Assembly (NCBI GenBank): GCA_015487455.1
Contig: WFPR01000128.1
Span: 1 to 14,100 of the forward strand
Origin: Candidatus Bipolaricaulota bacterium
GTDB taxonomy: Bacteria; Bipolaricaulota; Bipolaricaulia; RBG-16-55-9
Direction: 5' to 3'
Length of the DNA stretch: 14,100 nt
Under the pieces are notes generated by a model. The model was not told the DNA's origin and did not search any database. It saw nothing but the letters and a program-made list of their open reading frames with translations. A program made the translations under genes and the position numbers. Shown here piece after piece: positions 6,152-13,930 of this stretch; positions within the stretch are counted from its first letter, which is position 1; the number at the start of each line of letters is the position of its first letter.

Positions 6152-6958
6152 TCACGATCCCCCCTTGAGATTTGGGATTTGAGGTCCGCACGCCTTTGTA
6201 GTGGATCTCGAAGTCCTTTTCAAGCGCTCGAGCGCCCGGCGTTCTTGGGGGCTTACGGGCACAAGCTCGTAGGGCTTGAGGCTCCCGAGCCGGACGGGGC
6301 CGAGGGCCACCCGCTTGAGGCCCCCCAAGGGCAGCTTGAAGTGCTTGATCAAGCGTTTGACCTCGTGCTTCTTGCCCTCGGTGAGCACCAGCTCCACCTC
6401 CGTGCAGCCCTCGCCCTGACGCACCACCCGCCCCTGCTTGATCGTCAGCAGTTCGCCCGTCTCGGGGTCGCGGACGCCCCGGCGCATCTTGCGCAGCACC
6501 TCCCCCAGATGTCGCGGGGGCAGCGCCCTGGGGATTACAACCCTGTAGACTTTCTCGATTTGGTAGCGCGGGTGGGTGAGCACGTTCACGAGCTCGCCGT
6601 CGTTCGTCAAGACCAACAGCCCCTCGGCGTCGCGGTCCAGCCGCCCCGCGATCACGAGCCCCCGGCCCCAGAGTCCTCGGCGCTTTAGGAGCCGCCCAAC
6701 GGTGTGCTCGTGGTGCGGGTCGTAGAGCGACGAGAGCATCCCCCGGGGCTTGTAGAGCTTCAAGACGAGGGTCTCGGGCGGCTCCAGCGGCACGGGCCGC
6801 CCGTCGACGCGCAGCTCCTTGACGCTTTGCGGGTCGATCTCGAGGAAGGGGTTCGTGACGATCTGCCCGTCGAGCTGGACGCGGCCCTCCTGGATGAGCT
6901 TGATGGCTTTGCGGCGGGCGACCCCCGCCTGGCGCTGGACGAGCTTGAGCAGCTTCAT
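6152..6958 (-). CDS. RsuA/RluB-family pseudouridine synthase
   Basis: This 268-residue enzyme should convert a uridine in ribosomal RNA to pseudouridine. Residues 1-45 form an S4 RNA-binding domain (KLVQRQAGVARRKAIKLIQ, VQLDG). The catalytic domain has LYKPRGML (68-75) and the signature GRLDRDAEGLL (105-115) with catalytic D108, then LTEGKKHEVKRL. Whether the substrate is 23S (RluB/RluE type) or 16S (RsuA type) cannot be told. The ATG at 6958 overlaps the TGA stop of the acyl-CoA synthetase as ATGA, so translation is probably coupled. The last 12 or so residues (KACGPQIPNLKGGS) come from an AT-richer heptamer repeat and look like an extension into former spacer. Function should be unrelated to the downstream metal cassette. 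Confidence 0.93.
   Translation of the reverse strand: MKLLKLVQRQAGVARRKAIKLIQEGRVQLDGQIVTNPFLEIDPQSVKELRVDGRPVPLEPPETLVLKLYKPRGMLSSLYDPHHEHTVGRLLKRRGLWGRGLVIAGRLDRDAEGLLVLTNDGELVNVLTHPRYQIEKVYRVVIPRALPPRHLGEVLRKMRRGVRDPETGELLTIKQGRVVRQGEGCTEVELVLTEGKKHEVKRLIKHFKLPLGGLKRVALGPVRLGSLKPYELVPVSPQERRALERLKRTSRSTTKACGPQIPNLKGGS
6163..6183. repeat. AT-rich heptamer repeat at the 3' end of the pseudouridine synthase gene
   Basis: Three 7-bp units follow one another: CCTTGAG, ATTTGGG, ATTTGAG. They stand out from the GC-rich surroundings and encode part of the C-terminal tail (QIPNLK) just ahead of the Tp34-like start. It looks like a short variable-number repeat that has been read into the gene. Confidence 0.6.
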
Positions 6959-9102
6959 CCCTGGAGCAGGATGCGGGCGTCGACCACCCGCGCGCCCCGG
7001 CCCTGCTCGAAGACCATCAGTGGGTTGACGTCCAGCTCCTCGATCGCCTCCAGCTCGGTGGCCAGCTGCGACAGGCGCAACAGGCACTCGGCGATCGCGG
7101 GCACGTCGCGGGGCGGCTGGCCCCGGAAGCCCTCGAGCAGCTTGTGCGCTCGGATCTGTTTGATCATGCGGTAGGCCCCCAGCTCCCGGATCGGCGCGAT
7201 CCGAAACGTCACGTCCTTGAGCACCTCCACGTAGACGCCGCCCAGCCCGAACATGAGCAGCGGCCCGAAGTGCGGGTCGCGCTTCAAGCCCAGGATGGTC
7301 TCGAGCCCGCCGGGGACGAACTCCTGGACGAAGACGCCCCAGATCTCCGCGTCGGTCCGGTGCTCGCGGACCCGCCCGAGGATCTCCCGATAGGCCGCCC
7401 GGACTTCCGCCTCGTCCTTGAGGTTGAGCTTGACGCCCCCGACGTCGAACTTGTGGACGATCTGGGGCGAGACGACCTTCAGTACGACGGGGTAGCCGAT
7501 CCCTTGGGCGATGCGGACGGCCTCCTCCTCGCCGGTCGCCAGCTCGCCGCGCAGCACGGGGAACCCGTAGGCGCGCAGCACGGCGTGGGCCTCGGGCTCG
7601 GGGAGGAACCGCCGCCCCTCCCGCTGGGCCTTCTGGATGACGGTCAGGGCCGCCTCGCGGTCCACCTCGAAGGTGCGGACGGGCGTCCGGGGGCGGTGCA
7701 CCCAGGCGGTGTACTGGGCCATCTCGGCCAGCGCCCGCGCCGCCGCCTCCGGGAAGCGGTAGTTCGGGATCTTGGCTCGTTCCAAAATTTGAAGGGTCTC
7801 GCCCAGCTCCTCGAGGGCCATGAAGCAGGCCAACACGGGCTTCTCCCGCTGAGATCGAGCCGCCTCGGCGACCGTGCGGGCGATCGCCTCCAAGTTCGCC
7901 ATCATCTGCGGGGTGCAGATGACGATGACCGCGTCGACGGTCTCGTCGTTCAGCACGAGCTTGAGGGCGTGGGCGTAGCGCCGCTCGTCGGCGTCCCCGA
8001 TGAGGTCGATGGGGTTCTGGACGCTGGCGGTGGGCGGCAGCCCCTCCCTGAGCTTCCGCTTCGTCTCGTCGCTCAAGGGCGCTAATCTCAGCCCCCGGCG
8101 GACGCAGGCGTCCGTGGCCATGATCCCGGGGCCGCCCGCGTTGGTGACGATCGCGACCCGATCGCCCCGGGGCGCGGGCTGGAGCGCCAGCGCCTGCGCG
8201 TACTCGAAGAGCTCCTCCAGCGTCTCGACCCGCAGCACCCCGCACTGGTGGAAGAGCGAGTCGTACACTTCATCGGAGCCTGCCAGCGCCCCCGTGTGGG
8301 AGGCGGCGGCGCGGGCCCCCTCGCGGGTGCGGCCCGACTTGATCGCCAGAATGGGCTTCTTTTGGGGCAGCTCGCCCGTGATCTCCCGAGCCAGCTCGAT
8401 GAACCCCTTCGGGTCCTCCAAATCCTCCAAATACAGCAGGATGACGTCGGTGTGGGGGTCGTCGGCCAGGGCCTTGAGCAGGTGGTTCTCGTGGAGCACG
8501 GCCTTGTTGCCCACGGAGATGAACTTGGAGAGGCCGATGTGCTCGCTCTCGGCGTACTCCAGCGCGGCCACCCCGACGGCGCCGCTCTGCGAGACGAACG
8601 CGATCGTCCCCGGCGGGGGCGTCGAGCGCGCGAAGGTCGCGTTCAGCTTGACGTCCGGGGCCGTGTTGATGAGCCCGAGGCAGTTGGGGCCCACCAGCGC
8701 GATCCCGTGCTTTTGGGCGATCTCCTGGACTTGGCGTTCGAGCGCCGCCCCCTCGGGGCCGATCTCCTTGAACCCGGCGCTGATGACCACCGCGGCGGGG
8801 ACGCCCTTCGCCCCGCACTCCTCGAGCACCTGGGGCACGGCCCGCGCCGGGACGATCACCACGGCCAGGTCGACCTCGTCGGGGATCTCGAGCACCGAGG
8901 GATAGGCCCGCACGCCCAAGATGCTTTTAGCTTTGGGGTTCACGGGGTAGACGATCCCCTGATAGTCCCCCAACAGGATGTTGGCGAAGACGGCCCGGCC
9001 CACGGACTCGGGCCGCGTCGAGGCCCCGATCACGGCCACCGAGCGGGGGGAAAGCAGCCGCTGCAGCCGATCGTGATCGCGGTCGCTTCCTTGAACGCTC
9101 AC
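6955..9102 (-). CDS. ADP-forming acetate/acyl-CoA ligase, fused alpha and beta subunits
   Basis: This 715-residue enzyme interconverts acyl-CoA, ADP and phosphate with acid, CoA and ATP, a fermentative route to ATP. The alpha part has a CoA-binding Rossmann domain (about 15-140, SVAVIGAS, LVGPNCLG), then succinyl-CoA-synthetase-like domains with phospho-histidine H269 in ASHTGALAG. The beta part (about 480-715) is an ATP-grasp with VHKFDVGGV, whose H550 fits the second relay histidine, and DVNPL near the end. No acetyltransferase (GNAT) domain is present, so it is not a Pat-type protein acetylase. A GTG start at 9102 is chosen because AAAGGAGG ends 7 nt before it. An upstream ATG at 9135 would lack a site and overlap the Uma2 gene. 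It lies 25 nt after Uma2 and overlaps the pseudouridine synthase by ATGA. The substrate acid (acetate, branched or aryl) cannot be deduced. Confidence 0.93.
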   Translation of the reverse strand: MSVQGSDRDHDRLQRLLSPRSVAVIGASTRPESVGRAVFANILLGDYQGIVYPVNPKAKSILGVRAYPSVLEIPDEVDLAVVIVPARAVPQVLEECGAKGVPAAVVISAGFKEIGPEGAALERQVQEIAQKHGIALVGPNCLGLINTAPDVKLNATFARSTPPPGTIAFVSQSGAVGVAALEYAESEHIGLSKFISVGNKAVLHENHLLKALADDPHTDVILLYLEDLEDPKGFIELAREITGELPQKKPILAIKSGRTREGARAAASHTGALAGSDEVYDSLFHQCGVLRVETLEELFEYAQALALQPAPRGDRVAIVTNAGGPGIMATDACVRRGLRLAPLSDETKRKLREGLPPTASVQNPIDLIGDADERRYAHALKLVLNDETVDAVIVICTPQMMANLEAIARTVAEAARSQREKPVLACFMALEELGETLQILERAKIPNYRFPEAAARALAEMAQYTAWVHRPRTPVRTFEVDREAALTVIQKAQREGRRFLPEPEAHAVLRAYGFPVLRGELATGEEEAVRIAQGIGYPVVLKVVSPQIVHKFDVGGVKLNLKDEAEVRAAYREILGRVREHRTDAEIWGVFVQEFVPGGLETILGLKRDPHFGPLLMFGLGGVYVEVLKDVTFRIAPIRELGAYRMIKQIRAHKLLEGFRGQPPRDVPAIAECLLRLSQLATELEAIEELDVNPLMVFEQGRGARVVDARILLQG

Positions 9103-9109
9103 GGGGCTT

Positions 9110-9114
9110 CCTCC
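9110..9114 (-). promoter_or_regulatory. Shine-Dalgarno that fixes a GTG start for the acyl-CoA ligase
   Basis: GGAGG (within AAAAGGAGGAA) sits 7 nt before GTG at 9102-9100 and inside the reading frame that would begin at ATG 9135. This supports the shorter 715-residue protein. Confidence 0.8.
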
Positions 9115-9127
9115 TTTTGATCGTGAA

Positions 9128-9718
9128 TTAACCAAAAATCTCCCTCAGCGTCAGTCTAAGCTCGGGGAGCGCCTCCGGGGCGAACGCCTCGTCGGCCTTC
9201 ATGAGCGCCCGAGCGCTCGTGTAGCGCTCTCCTTGAGGCTTTTTAAAGATCTCCACGCGCCTTCGGGTCACGTCCACGAGCCAGACCTCGGGGATGCCGC
9301 ACCCGGCGTAGAGGGGGAGCTTGACCTCGTGATCGTACTCCAGGGACGTCTCGGCCACCTCGACGATCAATAACACGTCCTCGGGCTTGGGGTGCTCGTT
9401 TGCGTAAAAGTCGGGCCGGGGCTTGAGCAGCGCCAAATCGGGCTGGGGCTCCGAGTGCTCGCTTAAGCGAATTGGGTTCTGAACGCTTACAATCGCGCGA
9501 TCCCCGACGCGTTGGGTGACCAGGTGGGTCAAACGGTTCACGCACGCAGCATGACGGCTCCCGATGGGCGAGTTCACCACGATCTCCCCCTCGATGAGCT
9601 CCACGCGGTCGTCCTCGCCTAAGATGCCGACCTCGGCCAGCTTGTGGTACTCCTCCACGGTGAACTTGCGCAGCGCGTAGGGCTTCGACTTTGACGTTGG
9701 CTTTACGGGTACGGCCAT
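9128..9718 (-). CDS. Uma2-family (DUF820) PD-(D/E)XK nuclease-fold protein
   Basis: 196 residues. The fold and likely active site of the Uma2 family are present: E40 in VELIEGEIV (39-47), D94 in QPDLALL (92-98), E120-x-A122 in LIVEVAETS, and K133 in EVKLPLYA, followed by GIPEVWLVD. Such proteins are spread in many copies through some bacterial genomes and are predicted nucleases, but their biological role is not established. ATG 9718 follows GGGAGG with a 9-nt gap, which is better than an in-frame TTG at 9748. It sits 57 nt after the CapD-like gene and 25 nt before the acyl-CoA ligase. It is not obviously tied to either and was probably inserted between them. All key residues look intact. Confidence 0.88.
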   Translation of the reverse strand: MAVPVKPTSKSKPYALRKFTVEEYHKLAEVGILGEDDRVELIEGEIVVNSPIGSRHAACVNRLTHLVTQRVGDRAIVSVQNPIRLSEHSEPQPDLALLKPRPDFYANEHPKPEDVLLIVEVAETSLEYDHEVKLPLYAGCGIPEVWLVDVTRRRVEIFKKPQGERYTSARALMKADEAFAPEALPELRLTLREIFG

Positions 9719-9775
9719 CGCGGCTCGCCTCCCTTCTCTTCCACTCAAAGCCCTGAGGCTTCGCTCAGATCCAGC
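9719..9775. other. Short spacer between CapD-like and Uma2 genes
   Basis: The 57-bp gap holds two small alternative hairpins, AAGCC-CTGA-GGCTT (9748-9761) and CTGAG-GCTTCG-CTCAG (9753-9768), and the Uma2 ribosome binding site. They share bases, so only one can form at a time. No T-run or clear promoter was seen. Any regulatory role is speculative. Confidence 0.35.
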
Positions 9776-11659
9776 TCATTGTACCCCGTCGGGCAGGCCG
9801 GGGCGATACGTGGGAACGAGCCCGCGAAGCCGCTTCACGATCTCGGCCCGATCCCCCGCCTCGGCCGCCCGATACAGCGCCTCCAGCGCGGCGAACAGCT
9901 CGCCCTCAGGGGGCGGGTCGCCCAGCCGGGCCACCCAGATCCGCTCGTGCTTCGTCGCGTCGGTGCCCTCCTCGGCCGTTAAAAGCTCCTCAAAGAGCTT
10001 CTCGCCGGGGCGCTCGCCCGTGAACACGATGGGCACGTCTCGATCGGGCTCCAAGCCCGCCAGGCGGATCATCTCGCGGGCCAGCTCCAGGACGCTGACG
10101 GGTTCGCCCATGTCCAGCACGAAGACCTCGCCGCCCCGGCCCATCGCCCCCGCCTGCAGCACCAAGAGCGCCGCCTCCGAGGGCAGCATGAAGTAGCGCT
10201 TCATGTCGGGATGGGTCACGGTCACCGGCCCGCCCCGCTTGATCTGCTCCTGAAACACGGGGAAGACGCTCCCCCGGCTCCCCAGCACGTTCCCGAAGCG
10301 GACCGCGACATAGCGCGTCCGCTTCCCCTCGCGATGGGCCTTGGCGTTCAGGGCCAAGATGAGCTGCTCGGCCACCCGCTTGGTGGCCCCCATCACGGAC
10401 GTCGGGTTGACGGCCTTGTCCGTTGAGATGAGCACGAACTTTTCGCTGCCGAAGCGCAAGGCGGCCTCGGCCACCACGTGGGTGCCCCGGACGTTCGTGC
10501 GGACGGCCTCCTCCGGGTGCCGCTCCATCAGGGGCACGTGCTTGTAGGCCGCGGCGTGGAGCACCACCTCGGGCTCGTGCGCCTCGAAGAGCCGTTCGAC
10601 TTTAGCGGCGTCGCGGACATCGCCCACGACCGTCACCAGACGGGTCCCCTTGGGGAGGCGGTCGCCCAGTTCGAGCTCCAGCTGAAAGAGCCCGCTCTCG
10701 TCTTGATCCAAAGCGATCAGCGCCTCGGGCCGAAATTTCAAGATCTGACGGCCCAGCTCGCTCCCAATTGAGCCCGCCGCGCCCGTGACCAGTACCCGCT
10801 TGCCCTTCAAGAACCGCTCGACCTCGTGGGTGTCGACGCGGACGGGCTCGCGGCCCAGCACGTCCTCCAGCCGCACCTCGCGGACGTCTTGAAGGGTTAG
10901 GTGCCCGCTGATGAGCTGCTGGAGTCCCGGCACCACCCGCACCCGCTTAAGCCCTGCCCGCCGCGCCAGCGAGACCGTCTCCTTGATGACCCGGGAGGGC
11001 GCCGAGGGCATCGCGATCAGCAGCTCCTCGACGCCGTAGCGCGCGACGAGCCCGGGGATCTCTTGACGGTTTCCGAGCACCCGCACCCCGTGGATCGTGA
11101 GCCCCCGCTTGCGGGGGTCGTCGTCGACGAAGCCGACGGGCAGAAGCCCCGCTTGAGGGGTGCTCAGCATGGCACGGACGAGCTGGGCGCCCGCGTCCCC
11201 CGCGCCCGCGATCAGCACCCGCCGTCCCTCGCGGGGCCTCCGCGTAAAGAGCCCCTGCACCCGCTTGGCCGCCCGGAACCCGCCCACGAGCACCCACGAC
11301 AGCAGCCCGTCGAGCAGCCAGACGGACCGCGGCAGGGGGTCGAGCCCCAGCGCCGAAAGCTCGCGGCCCAGCAGGAAGTAGAAGGCGCCCAAGAGCGCCT
11401 GCGCGACCCCGACGGCCACGCCCACCCGAACCAGCTCTCGGGCGCTCACGTGCGCCCAGCTCAGCCCATAAAGACCCAGCCGCCAGAAGACGGGCAGCTT
11501 CGCGGCCCACGCGATGAGCAGATAGAGCCCAAAGGGCTCGAGCCAGCGCTCGGGGATCTCGCCGTCGAAGCGGAGCCAGAACGCGCCGTAGAGCGCAAAC
11601 GCCAACAGCCCGAGATCCCCCAGCAGAAAGGGCAGCGAACGCCTGAGCTTGCCGAGCAT
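9776..11659 (-). CDS. CapD/PglF/FlaA1-type membrane nucleotide-sugar 4,6-dehydratase
   Basis: This 627-residue membrane enzyme probably converts UDP-GlcNAc to a UDP-4-keto-6-deoxy sugar, the first step to bacillosamine-type or other surface aminosugars. About four membrane helices fill residues 9-130. A first Rossmann module (VLIAGAGDAG, 148-157) and a linker follow, then the catalytic SDR domain with VTGAAGSIGSEL (291-302), GDVRD, HAAAYKHVPLME, STDKA (412-416) and VMGATK (422-427). In this group methionine takes the place of the usual SDR tyrosine while the lysine remains, as seen here. GERPGEKLFEELL (548-560) is another family mark. ATG 11659 is 11 nt past the aminotransferase stop, and no strong ribosome binding site precedes it, so coupling is likely. 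Length matches full-length WbpM/PglF forms. Confidence 0.93.
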   Translation of the reverse strand: MLGKLRRSLPFLLGDLGLLAFALYGAFWLRFDGEIPERWLEPFGLYLLIAWAAKLPVFWRLGLYGLSWAHVSARELVRVGVAVGVAQALLGAFYFLLGRELSALGLDPLPRSVWLLDGLLSWVLVGGFRAAKRVQGLFTRRPREGRRVLIAGAGDAGAQLVRAMLSTPQAGLLPVGFVDDDPRKRGLTIHGVRVLGNRQEIPGLVARYGVEELLIAMPSAPSRVIKETVSLARRAGLKRVRVVPGLQQLISGHLTLQDVREVRLEDVLGREPVRVDTHEVERFLKGKRVLVTGAAGSIGSELGRQILKFRPEALIALDQDESGLFQLELELGDRLPKGTRLVTVVGDVRDAAKVERLFEAHEPEVVLHAAAYKHVPLMERHPEEAVRTNVRGTHVVAEAALRFGSEKFVLISTDKAVNPTSVMGATKRVAEQLILALNAKAHREGKRTRYVAVRFGNVLGSRGSVFPVFQEQIKRGGPVTVTHPDMKRYFMLPSEAALLVLQAGAMGRGGEVFVLDMGEPVSVLELAREMIRLAGLEPDRDVPIVFTGERPGEKLFEELLTAEEGTDATKHERIWVARLGDPPPEGELFAALEALYRAAEAGDRAEIVKRLRGLVPTYRPGLPDGVQ

Positions 11660-11670
11660 CTTAAAAGAGC

Positions 11671-12816
11671 CTACAGCGACTCGAGCGCCGCCTCCAGCCG
11701 CGCCACCACGTAGTCGACGTCGTCCGGGGTGAGTCGGGTGTGGAAGGGCAACGCCAGGGTGCGCTGCGCGACGGCCTCCGCGACGGGGAAGTCCCCCGAC
11801 TTGTACCCCAGGGCGCGGTAGACGGGTTGTAGATGAATCGGCGGGAAGTAGTCCGCGCACTCGACGCCTTGCGCCCTGAGCTTCTCGATCACAAAATCCC
11901 GCTCGCGCCGGGTGAAGCGCTCGTCAAGGCGGACAACGTAAACGAACCAGCTCATCCGGACGTGGGGCGCGACGTGGGGCCTCCGCAGGAGCCCCCGGCG
12001 CTCCAGGGGCTCCAGGCGCTCGTTGTAGAGCTGCGCGACGCGCTCCCTTTGTGCCAAAAGCTCGTCGAGGCGCTCGAGCTGCGCCAGCCCCAGCGCGCAG
12101 TTGATGTCGCTTAAGCGGTAGTTGTAACCCAGGCGCTCGTGCCGGAGCCAGCCCGCCGTTGAGCCCTCGCCGCGTCCCTGGTTGCGCAGGCTGCGGCAGA
12201 ACTTCGCGATCTCATCGTCGTTGGTGAGCACGGCCCCGCCCTCGCCCGTGGTGATCTGCTTGTTGGGGTAGAACGCGAAGACGGCCGCGTCCCCGAACGC
12301 CCCCGCCGGGCGGCCCTTGTACTCAGCCCCCAGCGCCTCGGCCGCGTCCTCGATGAGCTTCAGCCCATGCTCTTTTGCGATGTGGGTGAGGGCGTCCCAC
12401 TCCGCGGGGTGGCCGAAGACGTCCACGGCCAGGATCGCCTTTGTCCGTTCTGTAAGCGCCCCCTCCACAAGCTCGGGGTCGAGGTTGAGCGTTTTCGGGT
12501 CGATGTCCACGAAGACGGGCTTGGCCCGCTCAAAAAGGATGCAATTCGCGGAAGCGATGAAGCTGAAGGGCGTGGTGATGACCTCATCGCCTTCCTTAAT
12601 CCCAAGGGCCTTGACGCAGAGATGCAGCGCGGACGTCCCGGAGTTCACGGCGACGGCGTGCTGGACGCCCGCGACCTCCGCCAGCTTCCGCTCGAACGCC
12701 TCGAGCATGGGGCCGAGGCTGAGCCTGGGCGTCCTCAACACCCGAACGACGGCCTCGACCTCGCGCTCCGTGAGATCAGGCCGGGCCAGGGGGATGGTGC
12801 GCTTCATCGTTGTCAT
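11671..12816 (-). CDS. DegT/DnrJ/EryC1/StrS-family PLP sugar aminotransferase
   Basis: This 381-residue enzyme should transfer an amino group, usually from glutamate, to a 4-keto (or 3-keto) nucleotide sugar. PLP residues are K186 in FYPNKQITTGEGG (182-194, internal aldimine), D157 in IEDAAEALG, and SGTSAL (59-64) for phosphate binding. The C-terminal YFPPIHLQPVY motif (323-333) is typical. Placed directly before the 4,6-dehydratase gene, it forms a PglF/PglE-like pair that would yield a UDP-4-amino-4,6-dideoxy sugar. ATG 12816 follows GGGAGG by 6 nt and overlaps the PIN gene stop as ATGA; a second ATG at 12807 would place the site too far away. Neither an acetyltransferase nor a glycosyltransferase is seen nearby. 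Confidence 0.94.
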   Translation of the reverse strand: MTTMKRTIPLARPDLTEREVEAVVRVLRTPRLSLGPMLEAFERKLAEVAGVQHAVAVNSGTSALHLCVKALGIKEGDEVITTPFSFIASANCILFERAKPVFVDIDPKTLNLDPELVEGALTERTKAILAVDVFGHPAEWDALTHIAKEHGLKLIEDAAEALGAEYKGRPAGAFGDAAVFAFYPNKQITTGEGGAVLTNDDEIAKFCRSLRNQGRGEGSTAGWLRHERLGYNYRLSDINCALGLAQLERLDELLAQRERVAQLYNERLEPLERRGLLRRPHVAPHVRMSWFVYVVRLDERFTRRERDFVIEKLRAQGVECADYFPPIHLQPVYRALGYKSGDFPVAEAVAQRTLALPFHTRLTPDDVDYVVARLEAALESL

Positions 12817-13313
12817 CCCTCTCCTCCCAGTTGGGCGAGGGCTTCCTGCGGCGTGAGAGCCGGAACCGGAAGTTTTCCCGAGAAGTGACGTGCGTTCCAC
12901 GTGACAAACACGTCGATGCGCCGCCGATGCGTATGGACGAGGTCCGCAATGAGGGCATCCCCAAAGGCCAGCTTGTGTTTCATTGTCTGAAGCAGTCGAG
13001 CTAGGTCGAAGCAGACGACAGCATCCTGCCCGGGTGGGAACAGCACTTGGACGTTGAAGCGCTCGGCAAACCCTGCAAAAAGCTCATCAAGCCGCTCTGC
13101 GCTAAGGTTAAACGAGAGAATGCCGCAGACCTCCAAAACGTTATAGAGGGTTGTCCGCCCCAACACCTTCCCCGTTAGAATACTCCGGAGAAACGCTTGG
13201 TTTGTAGCGTAGCGAGCGTCTCGTGGGTAGCGCAGGTCGATCACGAACACATCCGTGTCAATGAGAACACGAACCCGGCGTTTCGCTCTGCGTTGGGAAG
13301 ATGCGGGAGTCAT
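12813..13313 (-). CDS. PIN-domain ribonuclease toxin (VapC-like)
   Basis: 166 residues, predicted to be a metal-dependent RNase and the toxin of a VapBC-type pair. Acidic residues of the PIN site are in place: D19 and D21 (VLIDTDVFVID), E61 (NVLEVCG), D119 and D124 (FGDALIADL), then the PIN motif TWNARHF (138-144). The first 14 residues are basic and lie ahead of the usual PIN start. ATG 13313 lies 28 nt after the antitoxin stop with no visible Shine-Dalgarno, and no other in-frame start codon lies in between. Its stop overlaps the DegT aminotransferase ATG (ATGA), so toxin translation would feed into that gene. Base composition is less GC-rich than the genes to the left, hinting at horizontal arrival. 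The RNA target cannot be predicted. Confidence 0.88.
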   Translation of the reverse strand: MTPASSQRRAKRRVRVLIDTDVFVIDLRYPRDARYATNQAFLRSILTGKVLGRTTLYNVLEVCGILSFNLSAERLDELFAGFAERFNVQVLFPPGQDAVVCFDLARLLQTMKHKLAFGDALIADLVHTHRRRIDVFVTWNARHFSGKLPVPALTPQEALAQLGGEG

Positions 13314-13341
13314 ATCGCGTGCACTCGGGCAGCGAACTCGG

Positions 13342-13662
13342 TCAGGGATGGGGACATCGAGCCCGGGAAGCGTTCAAAGCCTCCTCAACGGTGGAGAATT
13401 GGGGAGCTGTTTGGGCCAACTCCCCCTCGATGCGCGACCAATCCACGGGAACTCGGGGCTTACGCCCCTTCCGCAGGGCGTCGACGACATCCAGTAGCGG
13501 GTCCTTCCCCTTTCGTGAGCAACTCTCCTGTGAAGGTTGTTCTCCCAATGCCTCCTCTAAGAGTTGTCGGATGAGGGCCTTTACCGTTATGCCCTTCCGC
13601 TTTGCTACCTCTTCTAGTCTTTGCTCTAAGGAATCGTCTACGCAAACGTCAAGTACGACCAT
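13342..13662 (-). CDS. Ribbon-helix-helix antitoxin (VapB/CopG-like)
   Basis: 106 residues, predicted to bind the PIN toxin and repress its own operon. Residues 1-40 fit a ribbon-helix-helix: a beta strand (VVLDVCVD), helix A (SLEQRLEEVAKRKG), a turn with ITVKA, and helix B (LIRQLLEEAL). A flexible linker (41-53) leads to a C-terminal part around LLDVVDALRKGRK and VPVDWSRIEGEL that should wrap the toxin. ATG 13662 follows a strong AAAGGAGG with a 6-nt gap. A weak promoter may lie at 13680-13707 (TGAACA, 16 bp, GATAAT), but its start point would fall on the ribosome binding site, so it is doubtful. The PIN gene follows on the same strand. Family call is from pattern, with no exact subfamily recognised. 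Confidence 0.78.
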   Translation of the reverse strand: MVVLDVCVDDSLEQRLEEVAKRKGITVKALIRQLLEEALGEQPSQESCSRKGKDPLLDVVDALRKGRKPRVPVDWSRIEGELAQTAPQFSTVEEALNASRARCPHP

Positions 13663-13704
13663 AGCTTTCCTCCTTTATTATTATCGCTGCTGAGGTTGAG
13701 ATGT

Positions 13705-13923
13705 TCATCCGGTGGTCACAACGGCCAAGTTTTCCACTGCGATGCCCCGTTTCAGGTCGGGCAGGATCTCGCTGGCATACCGGATCTCGATGGCCATCAA
13801 GCGCCCATCGGGGCCGAAGTCTAAGGCCACTCGGTCGCTCAAATGGACGGTTTCGCACTCGACTCGCCCCTCAACGAGGCGGATATCTAAGGCGTCCACC
13901 TGCGGATCGTAACGGATTTTCAT
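13705..13923 (-). CDS. DUF2283 small protein
   Basis: 72 residues, starting KIRYDPQVDALDIRL and continuing with VALDFGPDGRLMAIEIRYAS, the usual form of DUF2283. These small beta-rich proteins often stand beside DUF4258 genes in arrangements that look like toxin-antitoxin pairs; their function is not established. ATG 13923 is preferred because AAGGAG lies 10 nt before it and family members begin at MKIRYD; ATG 13929 is possible but only 4 nt from the site. The reading frame is open upstream through the remnant of a DUF4258 gene. The next gene downstream, the ribbon-helix-helix antitoxin, starts after 42 nt. Confidence 0.85.
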   Translation of the reverse strand: MKIRYDPQVDALDIRLVEGRVECETVHLSDRVALDFGPDGRLMAIEIRYASEILPDLKRGIAVENLAVVTTG

Positions 13924-13930
13924 GATCATC

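Noticed and set aside
5631..6191. Extension of the DyP-like frame to 6191 (609 codons)
   Set aside because: It overlaps the Tp34-like gene in another frame with no domain signal, while the Tat signal and a ribosome site mark ATG 5630.
7000..8245. Upstream extension of the pseudouridine synthase frame to 8245 (697 codons)
   Set aside because: The added residues are Arg/Pro/Ala-rich and antisense-like and lie across the acyl-CoA ligase gene in another frame; the S4 domain begins right at the ATG at 6958.
11660..11860. Extension of the dehydratase frame to 11860
   Set aside because: The added part covers the 3' end of the aminotransferase gene and has no family match; the membrane domain starts at MLGKL.
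13649..13858. Minus-strand ORF of 69 codons between the antitoxin and DUF2283 genes
   Set aside because: It overlaps the DUF2283 gene in another frame and runs into the antitoxin start, with no ribosome site or family pattern.
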